From Eubacterium plexicaudatum ASF492 (GTDB lineage: Bacteria > Bacillota > Clostridia > Lachnospirales > Lachnospiraceae): a stretch of 64,000 bases of DNA. Shown here piece after piece: positions 9,267 to 19,036 of this stretch. The stretch spans positions 6,126,501-6,190,500 of the forward strand of contig NZ_AQFT02000001.1 in the NCBI RefSeq assembly GCF_000364225.2. The letters are read 5' to 3'. Each line of letters opens with the position of its first letter. Within the stretch, counting starts at the first letter, position 1. The notes under the pieces are model-generated. The model saw nothing but the letters and a program-made list of their open reading frames with translations, had not been told where the DNA came from and searched no databases. Both the position numbers and the translations under genes were made by a program.

Positions 9267-9414
9267 GTTACTGTTCACACCAGGGTTTTGCATTTACTGC
9301 AAAACCCGTAAGAATACGTAAATTCAGCCAAGAGTGAATTCAGTTCTTCGCAGCAGGCGAACTTTCCATGGGCTGAATTCAGTTATTGTGAGTACCGAAG
9401 GTGTTAACAGTAAC
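9267..9414. repeat. Nested inverted-repeat element (148 bases)
   Basis: Terminal inverted repeats of 15 bases (GTTACTGTTCACACC at 9267 and GGTGTTAACAGTAAC at 9400, one mismatch) enclose a second pair (AATTCAGCC at 9321 and GGCTGAATT at 9371) and an internal hairpin (GGGTTTTGCA and TGCAAAACCC, 9283-9307). No open frame lies inside. It fills most of the 322-base gap between the transglutaminase-like gene and degV. It could be a small non-autonomous repeat or a structured RNA. Confidence 0.6.
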
Positions 9415-9443
9415 AATAAAACCGTAAATTCCTCCAAAACATA

Positions 9444-9472
9444 TTTACAAAAGATGATTTTGATGTTATTAT
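9444..9472 (+). promoter_or_regulatory. Promoter of the degV gene
   Basis: TTTACA (9444-9449), a 17-base spacer, then TATTAT (9467-9472), each one base off consensus. AGGAGGAAG precedes the ATG at 9568. Confidence 0.6.
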
Positions 9473-9567
9473 CATGTAGTAATGAATACTATGTAAAATG
9501 AGATAAATAATAGATTATACATCGGAAGCCGAATACCAATCAAATCAGAGATATACAGGAGGAAGTT

Positions 9568-10407
9568 ATGAGTTATAAAATTATTGTGGATAGCTGTGGG
9601 GAATTACCGGAACAATTAAAACAGGATGCGCGATTTCAGTCCGTGCCGCTGGAGCTCGATGTAGACGACTACCATGTGGTGGACGATGAGACCTTTTGCC
9701 AGGAAGAATTTTTAAGAAAAGTAAAAGAAAGTCCGAACTGCCCGAAATCGGCATGTCCTTCACCACAGAAATATTATGATGCATATGAATGCGAAGCGGA
9801 ACATATTTATGCGGTAACACTGTCTGCGCGTCTGAGCGGCTCTTTTAACAGTGCACAGACCGCAAAGCAGATGTTTGAGTCGGATTATCCCGATAAACAA
9901 GTATACGTGTTTAATTCCTGTTCGGCTTCCATTGGAGAGACTTTGATTGCAATGAAGATACAGGAGCTGGAAGAGGAAGGATGCACATTTGAACAGACCG
10001 TAGAGCGGACGCAGGCATATATTGCGCAGCAGCGGACGTTTTTCGTATTGGAGACACTGGAAACACTTCGAAAAAACGGAAGACTCAGTAATTTGAAGGC
10101 ATTTGTGGCGAATGTACTGAATATTAAGCCGGTTATGGGTTCTACGCCGGAGGGAGAAATCTGCCAGCTTGGTCAGGCGCAGGGAATCAATAAAGCGTTG
10201 GAGCGAATGGTGCAGGAAATTTTGCGCCATGTGGACGGCAAGGAAAAACAGATGCTGGCGATTGCACACTGCAATTGTCCGAAGCGCGCAGAGCGGGTAA
10301 AAGAAAAGCTTGAAAAGCTCATGAATTTTAAAGACATATTGATTTTAGATACGGCAGGTATCAGCAGTATGTACGCAAATGACGGCGGTATTATTATAGC
10401 GGTATAA
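9568..10407 (+). CDS. DegV family fatty-acid-binding protein
   Basis: 279 aa cytoplasmic protein of the DegV/FakB family, which binds a fatty acid and presents it to a fatty acid kinase (FakA) for incorporation into phospholipid. Family marks are IIVDSCGELP near the N-terminus, the SACPSP motif near residue 62, LSGSFNSA near residue 90, and the C-terminal domain with KPVM. Length is standard. No fakA-like gene is in the window. It ends in a large hairpin terminator. Confidence 0.9.
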   Translation: MSYKIIVDSCGELPEQLKQDARFQSVPLELDVDDYHVVDDETFCQEEFLRKVKESPNCPKSACPSPQKYYDAYECEAEHIYAVTLSARLSGSFNSAQTAKQMFESDYPDKQVYVFNSCSASIGETLIAMKIQELEEEGCTFEQTVERTQAYIAQQRTFFVLETLETLRKNGRLSNLKAFVANVLNIKPVMGSTPEGEICQLGQAQGINKALERMVQEILRHVDGKEKQMLAIAHCNCPKRAERVKEKLEKLMNFKDILILDTAGISSMYANDGGIIIAV

Positions 10408-10445
10408 TGATAGCGGTATATTTTAAATGATGCATTCTTTTTGTA

Positions 10446-10522
10446 TAACAGTCCGAATCGTGTGTTGCATTTAAGAACAGTTGTCTTTTAATGTGGCATA
10501 TTTTCCGGACTGTTAACTTTTT
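10446..10522 (+). terminator. Long-range hairpin terminator after degV
   Basis: TAACAGTCCG (10446-10455) pairs perfectly with CGGACTGTTA (10506-10515), followed by ACTTTTTT. The 50-base loop can fold further. The same CCGGACTGTTA string recurs just before the next promoter's -10. Confidence 0.5.
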
Positions 10523-10555
10523 TGCAGCAGATTTCGAAAATTGAAAAGTTGAGAG

Positions 10556-10584
10556 TTGCACAAGCAAAGCCGGACTGTTATAAT
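10556..10584 (+). promoter_or_regulatory. Promoter of the DUF815 ATPase gene
   Basis: TTGCAC (10556-10561), a 17-base spacer, then perfect TATAAT (10579-10584), about 50 bases before the ATG. Confidence 0.7.
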
Positions 10585-10638
10585 GTCTCATAGTTTTTAA
10601 ATAAGATTTCGACAAAGGAAAGAGGGGCGGAGACATCT

Positions 10639-11949
10639 ATGAATCAGATTGTATCAAAAATATTAATGTATGGAGATATGCCGCAGGATTCGATTTTAAT
10701 GGAATTAAGTGCTATCTGCGCTGACCTGCGTGCGCATGTACAGACAAAGGAGGCGCTGACCAAAAGAGTATTTCGTCAGGTGAAGCGGCTGCTTGTTGTA
10801 GCGACAGATTATGGATTTAATAAAAATCTGTGGCATGATTACCTGACTTTTTTACTGATTACAAACGAGAACCCGTTCAGCATTACGTGTGAAAAAACAG
10901 GCGCTCATAAGGGCAGTGTCAATTATTTTGCCAAAAGCGATTTTAAAGCGTTTAAACAATTGTATGACTATGATTTTGCATGGATGGAACAGGAACTTGG
11001 CATAGACTGTTTTACAAGACTGTCACATTATGAGGCGATTGTCAAGCCGGATCTGATGTATAATAAAAACGTCAGTGAAAAAGTGCGTGCGTTGAGTACG
11101 CAGCTGGCGGGAGCGTCGGATGAAGATGAGTTTTTTGTTTTTGTTACGGAATTTTACAAAGCATATGGGGTTGGAATGTTCGGATTGAATAAGGCGTTTC
11201 GGTTTTCATCGGATGGAACGGGCTGCGGCGTTGTCTTTCATGCGATTAACAACATGGAAAAAGTTATGCTTGACGATCTGATCGGATATGAACTGCAGAA
11301 GAAAAAACTGGTCGATAATACGCGGGCGTTTGTAGAAGGGCGCAAGGCTAATAACGTCCTGCTGTTTGGAGACAGCGGCACAGGCAAATCCACTAGCATC
11401 AAAGCAATTGTCAATGAATTTTATGATCAGGGACTGCGTATGATTGAAATTTACAAGCATCAGTTTCAGGATTTGTCAAATGTTATCGCGCAGATTAAAA
11501 ACCGCAACTACCGTTTTATTATTTATATGGACGACCTGTCATTCGAAGAGTTTGAGGTGGAATACAAATTTTTAAAAGCCGTGATCGAAGGCGGTGTGGA
11601 GACAAAGCCGGAAAATATTCTGATCTATGCGACGTCCAACAGGCGGCACCTGATTAAAGAAACATGGAGCGATCGTGATGATATCAAGATTGAAAACGGT
11701 ATGCATCAGTCGGATACAATGGAAGAAAAACTGTCCTTAGTGAACCGTTTTGGAGTGACCATTAACTATTCCAAGCCGAGTCAGAAGGAATATTTCCACA
11801 TTGTAATCGGTCTGGCGCGCCGTGCAGGACTTACGATCAGCGACGATGATCTGCGGATGGAAGCAAACCGCTGGGAGCTGAGTCATGGCGGGATATCCGG
11901 ACGTACGGCACAGCAGTTTATAACGTACCTGCTTGGGTGTGAACAATAG
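10639..11949 (+). CDS. DUF815 family AAA ATP-binding protein
   Basis: 436 aa protein of the DUF815 family of P-loop ATPases. Walker A is GDSGTGKST (near residue 247), Walker B-like IIYMDDLSFE is near residue 295, and the sensor/arginine region ATSNRRHLIKETW is present. The N-terminal 200 residues are helical and unassigned. The family's cellular role is not established. It is transcribed from its own promoter, with MgtE 60 bases downstream. Confidence 0.85.
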   Translation: MNQIVSKILMYGDMPQDSILMELSAICADLRAHVQTKEALTKRVFRQVKRLLVVATDYGFNKNLWHDYLTFLLITNENPFSITCEKTGAHKGSVNYFAKSDFKAFKQLYDYDFAWMEQELGIDCFTRLSHYEAIVKPDLMYNKNVSEKVRALSTQLAGASDEDEFFVFVTEFYKAYGVGMFGLNKAFRFSSDGTGCGVVFHAINNMEKVMLDDLIGYELQKKKLVDNTRAFVEGRKANNVLLFGDSGTGKSTSIKAIVNEFYDQGLRMIEIYKHQFQDLSNVIAQIKNRNYRFIIYMDDLSFEEFEVEYKFLKAVIEGGVETKPENILIYATSNRRHLIKETWSDRDDIKIENGMHQSDTMEEKLSLVNRFGVTINYSKPSQKEYFHIVIGLARRAGLTISDDDLRMEANRWELSHGGISGRTAQQFITYLLGCEQ

Positions 11950-12011
11950 AAACAGAAAGTTGTCCGGTATACGGACAGAATGGCTGATATCAGAGGAAAG
12001 CGAGGTTTCTT

Positions 12012-13444
12012 ATGGGCGAATTGGAAGAAAAAAACGTAAAAACAGCGGAATCGGATGTTCCGAAAAAAAGAGATTATGAAAAAGAATTAATCGCTATTAT
12101 TAAGAGCGGTGAGCCCCCTCAGGTGATCCGTAAGAAACTGGAAGACTACCATGAAAATGATATTGCATCTGTCTGGGAAGAGCTGACGAAAGAAGAACGG
12201 ATTAAGTTTTACCGGCTGCTGGGAAATGAAACAATATCGGAGATTTTTACGTATCTGGAGGACGATGTCAGCCGCTATCTGGAAGAACTGGGACTGGAAA
12301 ATGCCGCGGATATTCTGGAATCTATGGATGCGGACGATGCGGTAGATATTCTGGATGAGATGGAAGACGAACAGTCCGATCGTCTGATTCGTCTGATGGA
12401 TGAGGAATCACGGCATGATATCGACTTGATTCAGTCGTATGAAGATGATGAAATCGGCAGTAAAATGACGACGAATTTCATCGTGATCAAACGCGGACTT
12501 ACGATTCCGGGAGCTATGAAAGAACTGGTAACACAGGCAGCAGATAATGACAACATTTCCACGCTTTATGTGGTAGATGAAAACGAGAGTTTTTGCGGGG
12601 CCATTGATTTAAAAGATTTAATTATTGCACGCAAATATACGGCGTTAGATGATGTGATAACAACGTCGTATCCGTATGTATATGCAAAAGAAACGATTGA
12701 CGAGTGTATCGAGGATCTGAAAGATTATTCCGAAGATTCCATCCCGGTACTGGATAATAACAAAAGATTCTTGGTGTTATTACGGCACAGGATATTGTGG
12801 AAGTCGTCGATGAAGAGATGGGCGAGGATTATGCAAAACTTGCCGGACTGACTGCCGAAGAAGATTTAAACGAACCGCTTTTGGAAAGTATGAAAAAGCG
12901 TATTCCATGGCTTGCGGTATTGCTTGTGCTGGGCATGATTGTTTCTGCGGTTGTCGGGGTATTTGAACAGGTCGTATCCCAGCTTACAATTGTTGTCTGC
13001 TTTCAGTCACTGATTCTTGACATGGCGGGAAACGCGGGGACGCAGTCGCTTGCCGTTACGATTCGCGTATTGATGGATGAAAATCTGACCGGGGGGCAGA
13101 GGATACGGCTGATTTTTAAAGAAATGAGAGTCGGGGCGGTGAACGGATTTTTGCTGGGTCTGCTTTCGCTTGTGTTCATCGGATGTTACATCGCACTTTT
13201 AAAAGGCAAAGGCTTTGAATTTGGATTTGCGGTCAGTGCATGTATCGGATTTTCGCTGATGATTGCAATGCTTATTTCCAGCATAACAGGAACGATCATT
13301 CCGATTTTTTTTCACAAAGTAAAAATAGATCCGGCAGTTGCGTCCGGACCGCTGATTACAACGGTCAATGATCTGGTCGCCGTTGTGACCTATTATGGAA
13401 TGACCTGGCTGCTGCTGATACGGTTGCTGCGGCTTGCGGATTGA
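12012..13444 (+). CDS. mgtE: Magnesium transporter MgtE (frameshifted)
   Basis: Mg2+ channel of the cytoplasmic membrane. Domains in order: acidic N-terminal superhelical domain with the ADILESMDADDAVDILDEM stretch (residues 95-115), a CBS pair (about 140-265) that senses Mg2+, then about five membrane helices. The C-terminal domain has the conserved GNAGTQSLAV pore motif. The frame breaks at an A4 run (12762-12765) in the second CBS domain. One added A gives NKKILGVITAQDIVEVV, a textbook CBS strand, and joins both halves into about 478 aa. The break is probably a sequence error. Confidence 0.92.
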
Positions 13445-13503
13445 AAAAAGCACGAAAAAACCGACAAATATAAAAAATTGTAAAAAGAAAGAGTGAAGAA
13501 AAC

Positions 13504-14259
13504 ATGGAGCTTTCAAAAGAGCAGGCAGAGCGCTATCAAAGGCATCTGCCTTTGCATGAGATCGGTATTGAGGGGCAAAAGAAGATGGGAAATGCAAAAG
13601 TATGCGTGATCGGTGCGGGAGGGCTGGGCTCTCCTGCCGCCATGTATCTGGCTGCAGCCGGAGTCGGAACGATTGGCATTGCCGATGCGGATCAGGTAGA
13701 GCTATCCAATTTGCAACGTCAGATTCTGCACGGTATGGAGGATATCGGAATTCCCAAAGTACGGTCCGCAAAAGAAACGCTGCAGCGACTGAATCCGGAT
13801 ACGGTGGTGCATACGTATCCGGTTTTTGTCGATGAAGACAATATTTTGGAGCTGATCGGCCCCTATGATTTTGTAATAGATGCAGCGGATAATTTTCATA
13901 CAAAGTTTTTAATCAATGATGCCTGTGTGATGGCCGGCAAACCGTTTGTTCACGCAGGGGTAATTCGGTTTCAGGGCCAGCTTATGACGTATGTGCCGGG
14001 ACAGGGACCCTGTTATCGCTGCATTTTTAAACAACCGCCGCAAAAAGGAGCGGTGCCTTCTGCGAAAGAAGCCGGCATTCTGGGCGTGGTGTGCGGTGTG
14101 ATCGGCAGTCTGCAGGCCATGGAAGCGGTCAAGTACATACTGGGAGCAGGTGACTTGCTGACCGGCAAACTGCTGACGTATGATGCTCTCGGTGCACGAT
14201 TTCGTACGATTCATCTGCCGGAGCGTACGCAGGACTGCGGCGCATGCGGGAAGCATTAA
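13504..14259 (+). CDS. ThiF/MoeB/HesA-family adenylyltransferase
   Basis: 251 aa E1-like enzyme that would adenylate the C-terminal glycine of a small ubiquitin-like sulfur carrier. It has the nucleotide-binding GAGGLGSP (residues 38-45), the family DADQVELSNLQRQILH stretch (residues 61-76), DAADNF near residue 128, and two Cys pairs (CYRC near residue 172 and CGAC near the C-terminus) that should bind zinc. A dedicated thiS, moaD or sulfurtransferase gene is not adjacent, so thiamine, molybdopterin or cysteine biosynthesis cannot be chosen. It lies tail-to-tail with the YczE-like gene, five bases apart. Confidence 0.88.
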   Translation: MELSKEQAERYQRHLPLHEIGIEGQKKMGNAKVCVIGAGGLGSPAAMYLAAAGVGTIGIADADQVELSNLQRQILHGMEDIGIPKVRSAKETLQRLNPDTVVHTYPVFVDEDNILELIGPYDFVIDAADNFHTKFLINDACVMAGKPFVHAGVIRFQGQLMTYVPGQGPCYRCIFKQPPQKGAVPSAKEAGILGVVCGVIGSLQAMEAVKYILGAGDLLTGKLLTYDALGARFRTIHLPERTQDCGACGKH

Positions 14260-14264
14260 ACATG

Positions 14265-14920
14265 TTAAAGAAATGTTTCCAGCTTCCCGCGGAAAAACTG
14301 AATCAGAGGGCCGTTGCAGCATGCATTGACAATGGTGCCGAGTCCGACGATTTCCCATACGGAATGATGCGCCATCAGACAGAAAGCAATACCTATGGCA
14401 ATAACTGTCAGATCAGATAAAATTCTGGCTGCACGGAAAGATATTTTTTCATTCGTATAGGTTGTAATAATGAAAGCAACGCTGTCATAAGGCGCAATTC
14501 CCATTTCTGCGTACATGTAGCATGCACAGCCCATAGATGCAAATAAGGTCCCAAGCAGAAGCAGTACGATACGAATCGGCATGGTGACGAATATTCCGAT
14601 TACATCCGAACACAACCAGCATAAAAATCTGCGGTATAGCCGACCAGTACCATATTCACAACCGTTCCGGGTCCGATGCAGTGTCTGACGGTAAACCATA
14701 CGATAAGTAACAGTATCGCATTCATTATGAGCTGCCAGTTACCGAAAGACATATGCAGAAAACCGCTGATGCCCAGATTCATACAGGAAAAGGCGTCTAC
14801 ACCAAAGCCGCTCATTCGATAAGAAGCGACGCACATACCGATCAGTAAAATACCGGTCAGCATCAGTATAAACCGTTTTCCGGTATATCTTTGATGTTTC
14901 ATTGTCTGCTCGTTGATCAA
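14265..14920 (-). CDS. YczE/YyaS/YitT-like membrane protein (frameshifted)
   Basis: Integral membrane protein of about 217 aa with six or so hydrophobic segments, resembling Bacillus YczE, whose transport role is unclear. The best start is TTG at 14920, nine bases after GGAGGT. This TTG overlaps the stop of the upstream alpha-galactosidase (TTGA), implying translational coupling. An ATG at 14902 is the alternative. The frame breaks at an A5 run on the plus strand (14623-14627). With one more base the protein reads GYTADFLCWLCSDVIG and continues into the second half. The operon link suggests a role tied to galactoside use, but this is inference. Confidence 0.75.
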
Positions 14921-17145
14921 GATTCAACTACCTCCAGCACATAAATTCTTGATTCGAAATCCGTATAAGGAGTGACACCATGCGGAATTTGTCCTGCGGT
15001 TTCATCACTTGTAATCAGTCCCGCATACATCAGTTCGTCGCCGAAGTGACAGGTGCCTGTTCTGGAATTGCGGTAGCGGTAGTTCGGGTTCAGACCCTGC
15101 AGACGCAGTCTTGTAAAGCGGTCATTGACAACGTTTAAGACCCGGTACCAGCCGACCAGAGCGGTTTTTTGATCTTCACTGACCGACATCCATGCGGTTA
15201 CATTTTCTTCAAACGGACTTTTCAGCCTGTAAAACGTTCCATATTGCAGGACGGACCGGTATTGTTTCATAAAGCAAATCTGTTCTTTTACTTCGGCTAT
15301 TTCTGTTTCTGTCAGCCTGTTTAAATCCAGTTCGTAGCCAAAAGTGCCGAAATAAGCTACATTTGCCCTTGTGTGGAGCGGCGTATCACGAAACACCTGA
15401 TGGTTTGGCGACACCGATACATGGCTTCCGATGCTGCTGATCGGATAACACATGGAAGTGCCGTACTGGATTTTCAGTCGTTCGATCGCATCGCTGTTGT
15501 CACTTGCCCACGCTTGCGGCGCATAATAAAGCATACCCGGATCAAATCGTCCGCCGCCGCTGGAGCAGGATTCAAACAGAACATGCGGAAATTCCGCTGT
15601 CAGGCGGTCATACAGATCGTATACACCCAAAATATAGCGATGGTAAATTTCACCCTGACGATCGGACGGCCATGCTTTGGAATAGCATTCGCTAATGCTG
15701 CGGTTCATATCCCACTTAATATAGGAAACTTTTGCATTACGTAAAATCTGCGCCATCTGTTCGTATATGGCGTCTACGACTTCTTTTATGGAAAAATCCA
15801 GTACATACTGATGCCTTCCCTGTGAGATGTTTCTTTGCGGAGTTGCCAGTATCCAATCCGGATGCTGTCTGTAAAAATCGGAGTCTTTGTTGGTCATTTC
15901 CGGTTCGAACCAAAGGCCGAATTTCAAGCCAAGCGCTTCTATACGGTCTGCCAGCCCCTTAATTCCGTTTGGAAGGCGGTCTTTGTTCGGTGTCCAGTCT
16001 CCCAGACCGGCCGTGTCGCTGCTGCGTGCACCAAACCATCCGTCGTCCAGTACAAACAGTTCCACACCGCATTCTTTTGCCTTTGCAGCGATTTCAATCA
16101 GGCGGTCTTGTGTAAAATTAAAATAAGTTGCTTCCCAGTTGTTGTTTAAGATCGGTCTTGGACGATCACGCCAATAACCTCTTGCCAGCCGTTTTTGGTA
16201 CAGTTTATGGAACGTCTGGCTCAAATGATTCAGACCCTGATCCGTATGGACCAGGACAGCTTCCGGAGTTTGGAACGTTTCGCCGCAGTCCAGTTTCCAG
16301 TCAAATGTTTCAGGATCAATACCGGCCAGAATACGCACCGTGTCATGTGCGTCGGTCTCGGCCTGTATCCGGAAACAGCCGCTGTAGATCAACGACAGTC
16401 CGATGGCTTCGCCCTGTCGTTCATCGGTCGAAGGACGTTTCAGCACAAGGAATGGATTGTGTTCATGGGAGGAGTTGCCCCGCATGCTGCCGATGGACCG
16501 GATGCCCGGTTCCAGTTTTTGGGTATGAATGTGGCATTCTCTTGCCCAGCATCCGGACAGCTGCTGCCATATGTAATCACGATCCGGCAGATCCAGGCAA
16601 AGACTCATGGCCCGTGTCAGATGGACAGGCTTTGAACCGTTGTTTGTAAAGCGTACACTCCTTGCCAGAATGCCGCCTTTTGCAAAAATCGTATAATACA
16701 GTTCTGCCTGTACACCTGTGACATCGTCTTTTAATGTGATGCAAAGTGTCCGGGCTTCGTCTTTCGTTTCCGTATAAGTGGCAGGAAGACCGCATAAATC
16801 CGGTTTTCCTTCACAAATGCAGTGCGAGCGGTATGTAAAATCTGAAATCCGGCTGCCATTTTCCTGCACAATTTCGGTAGCCGGCTGTCGGTAATCCGTT
16901 GTGCCGAATACCGGATATTCCTGACGGATATGCTCCAGTGAAAAGGAGCTGTCTTCTTCATAGACACAGGAAGTCATAGGACGCTGACATGTTTCCATAA
17001 AATAAGAAAAATCTTCTTGATCCCGTATCTGTTTTCCATAATATAACTGGCCCATATGGCCGTTTTTTAAAATCATCATAATATAACTGATACGATCGTT
17101 ATACAGATGAAAGATCCTGGTGGATGAATGGTATATGATATTCAT
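14917..17145 (-). CDS. Alpha-galactosidase, GH36
   Basis: 742 aa cytoplasmic enzyme (no signal peptide) that releases terminal alpha-galactose from raffinose-family sugars, melibiose or galactomannan fragments. GH36 marks are the N-terminal beta-sandwich, FVLDDGWFG near residue 365, the nucleophile Asp in YIKWDMNRSISE near residue 478, SCSSGGGRFDPG, and the acid/base Asp in AWASDNSDAIE near residue 549. Length matches the family (720-740). It is first in an operon with the YczE-like gene and diverges from the YesN-type regulator. A signal-less enzyme needs an importer; the adjacent ABC system is a candidate. Confidence 0.95.
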   Translation of the reverse strand: MNIIYHSSTRIFHLYNDRISYIMMILKNGHMGQLYYGKQIRDQEDFSYFMETCQRPMTSCVYEEDSSFSLEHIRQEYPVFGTTDYRQPATEIVQENGSRISDFTYRSHCICEGKPDLCGLPATYTETKDEARTLCITLKDDVTGVQAELYYTIFAKGGILARSVRFTNNGSKPVHLTRAMSLCLDLPDRDYIWQQLSGCWARECHIHTQKLEPGIRSIGSMRGNSSHEHNPFLVLKRPSTDERQGEAIGLSLIYSGCFRIQAETDAHDTVRILAGIDPETFDWKLDCGETFQTPEAVLVHTDQGLNHLSQTFHKLYQKRLARGYWRDRPRPILNNNWEATYFNFTQDRLIEIAAKAKECGVELFVLDDGWFGARSSDTAGLGDWTPNKDRLPNGIKGLADRIEALGLKFGLWFEPEMTNKDSDFYRQHPDWILATPQRNISQGRHQYVLDFSIKEVVDAIYEQMAQILRNAKVSYIKWDMNRSISECYSKAWPSDRQGEIYHRYILGVYDLYDRLTAEFPHVLFESCSSGGGRFDPGMLYYAPQAWASDNSDAIERLKIQYGTSMCYPISSIGSHVSVSPNHQVFRDTPLHTRANVAYFGTFGYELDLNRLTETEIAEVKEQICFMKQYRSVLQYGTFYRLKSPFEENVTAWMSVSEDQKTALVGWYRVLNVVNDRFTRLRLQGLNPNYRYRNSRTGTCHFGDELMYAGLITSDETAGQIPHGVTPYTDFESRIYVLEVVES

Positions 17146-17219
17146 AGATCCTCACTTTCTGCCGGGCATACGGGTGGTATCCGCTCCGAATTCCGGCTGT
17201 GCTTTTCCTCAACATGCCT

Positions 17220-17225
17220 ATTATA
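17220..17225 (-). promoter_or_regulatory. -10 element for the alpha-galactosidase operon
   Basis: A perfect TATAAT on the minus strand about 75 bases before the start codon. The -35 position is poor, so an activator (the adjacent AraC-type regulator is a candidate) may be needed. Confidence 0.4.
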
Positions 17226-17319
17226 TCGTGTATCGCAATCAAAACGGTAGATATTTTTGTCTCAGAATATAGTCAAAATGTTTCATGATATAAGCTGTCC
17301 GCTGTCATTTGTTCTTATG

Positions 17320-17348
17320 TTGTATTTTGCGGATGTATGCATTATACT
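17320..17348 (+). promoter_or_regulatory. Promoter of the YesN-like regulator gene
   Basis: TTGTAT (17320-17325), a 17-base spacer, then TATACT (17343-17348). AAGGAGGGG at 17386-17394 is the ribosome site. Confidence 0.6.
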
Positions 17349-17398
17349 GAACATAGATCCGAAAGGAAGAAGAGATTCTTTCAGTAAGGAGGGGCGAA

Positions 17399-18901
17399 GT
17401 GGATACAAACGAAAACAGATACAAAGTGGTTGTTGTAGATGACGAAATGATAGCGGTGCAGGGAATCTGCAGGATTATAGAAAAGCATTGTCCGAAGCTG
17501 GAAGTAACAGGGACAGCCGGGAACGGAAAAGAAGCTCTGGAAGTAATTGAAAAAACGATGCCGGATCTCGTATTGACCGATGTGGAGATGCCTGTTATGA
17601 GCGGACTGGAACTGGTCAGCCAGGCCGGCAGCCAGATGCCGGAATTGTGCTTTGTTATTATAAGCGGATATGAGGATTTTGAATACGCAAGGGAAGCTTT
17701 TCGAAACGGTGTGCTGGATTATCTGACCAAACCGATCGTTCCGTCTCAGATGATGATCACAATGGATAATGTGGAACAAAGGCTGAGAAAAATTTATTAT
17801 GGCAGGCGAATGCGTATTTTTCGAAAACTATGTATGGGAGAGGAGACCACGGCGGCCGAGATGCGGAAATATTTTCCATATAAAGAGTATTATGCGGCTC
17901 TTTTGCGGGAAAACGGACTTCCGCGCAGATATGCACCGGCAAAAGAACCGGAACTGTATGGCACGATGCAGGAAAGCTATCTCGTTTACGGGCGTGATAA
18001 TATGGAAGAACTGTTTTTGATTCCAAAAGAAGTACTTGGCCGGCAGCGGCTGATTGACTACATGACCGAAGTAGAGAAACGCCAGAAGACCGAAGACTCT
18101 TATACAACGCTTTTATATTATGGTGAGGCTTTCTCAGGTTCTCAGATATCTGAAAAAATACGGAAATTATATGACTGGCTCAATGCGATCAGTACGGTTG
18201 GATTTTCACAGACGGTGAATCTGGACCGGAAGAAATTTCAGGCGGGCGGATTTCCGTCAACGGACATTTCCGTACTGTCCGGACTGATACGGGAGATCGA
18301 GCAGTATGCCAAAATGGAGCGGTATGACCAGATAAAAAAATGTATTACAAGAGAATTTTCCGAATGGGAGCGGGAGCGCAGACCGCAGATCTGGTTGGAA
18401 CAGGCAGCCAGAAGAATTCTGAATGTGATCCACACACCGTCCGGGACGGAAGAATCCATGATTGAGAGAGAATATCAGTTTGAAGATGCTTTTTATTATT
18501 CTACCGGTATGGAGATGCTGCGCCAGAACCTGTTTACCGCATTTTACCAGTCTCCGCAAAAGGAAAAGGAAAATTACAAAGTGGATTCTCCCGAATTTTT
18601 TGAAAACATTAAATTATATTTGTGCGGTCATCTTCAGGAACCGCTGTCTTTAAAAATGATTTCCGATCTGTTTGCCATATCTCAGGCATATATGAGCAGG
18701 CTGTTCCGCAAATATACCGGACAGTCTTATAATCAATACTTGACCTGCATCCGCATGGAACGGGCAAAGCAGCTGATGGAAGAAGACAGTGAGCTCTATA
18801 TCAAAGATATCGCAGAGATGGTTGGTTATCGAGACCAGTTTTATTTCAGCAGAATCTTTCATTCTTATACCGGACAAAGTCCTGCCGACTACATTAAATA
18901 G
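17399..18901 (+). CDS. YesN-type response regulator (REC plus AraC HTH)
   Basis: 500 aa transcription regulator. The N-terminal receiver domain (residues 9-125) has the acidic pair VVVDDE, phospho-acceptor Asp in LVLTDVEMPVMSG and Lys in YLTKPI. A long unassigned linker follows, then a C-terminal AraC/XylS DNA-binding domain (about 395-500) with IKDIAEMVGYRDQFYFS and the end TGQSPADYIK. The start is GTG at 17399, chosen for the AAGGAGG just upstream. Its kinase is the YesM-like gene at 22196. The pair probably senses a plant oligosaccharide and activates the ABC importer and glycosidase genes. Confidence 0.9.
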   Translation: MDTNENRYKVVVVDDEMIAVQGICRIIEKHCPKLEVTGTAGNGKEALEVIEKTMPDLVLTDVEMPVMSGLELVSQAGSQMPELCFVIISGYEDFEYAREAFRNGVLDYLTKPIVPSQMMITMDNVEQRLRKIYYGRRMRIFRKLCMGEETTAAEMRKYFPYKEYYAALLRENGLPRRYAPAKEPELYGTMQESYLVYGRDNMEELFLIPKEVLGRQRLIDYMTEVEKRQKTEDSYTTLLYYGEAFSGSQISEKIRKLYDWLNAISTVGFSQTVNLDRKKFQAGGFPSTDISVLSGLIREIEQYAKMERYDQIKKCITREFSEWERERRPQIWLEQAARRILNVIHTPSGTEESMIEREYQFEDAFYYSTGMEMLRQNLFTAFYQSPQKEKENYKVDSPEFFENIKLYLCGHLQEPLSLKMISDLFAISQAYMSRLFRKYTGQSYNQYLTCIRMERAKQLMEEDSELYIKDIAEMVGYRDQFYFSRIFHSYTGQSPADYIK

Positions 18902-19036
18902 TTTCGGTTCTTTTATCACAACAGTTTCGGATTTTCAACCGCTTTGTTTTGAATCCTCCATGTACTTTTTATTTTACGGAAGGTAAAATTATGATAACAA
19001 AACGAGGTTATAATAAGTACAAGGAGGATATCGTTT

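Noticed and set aside
13199..13903. 234-codon minus-strand frame across the end of mgtE and start of the ThiF-like gene
   Set aside because: It spans two genes and their promoter gap; no start signal; composition typical of antisense shadow.
16128..16649. 173-codon plus-strand frame inside the alpha-galactosidase gene
   Set aside because: Antisense to the GH36 catalytic core; no ribosome site.
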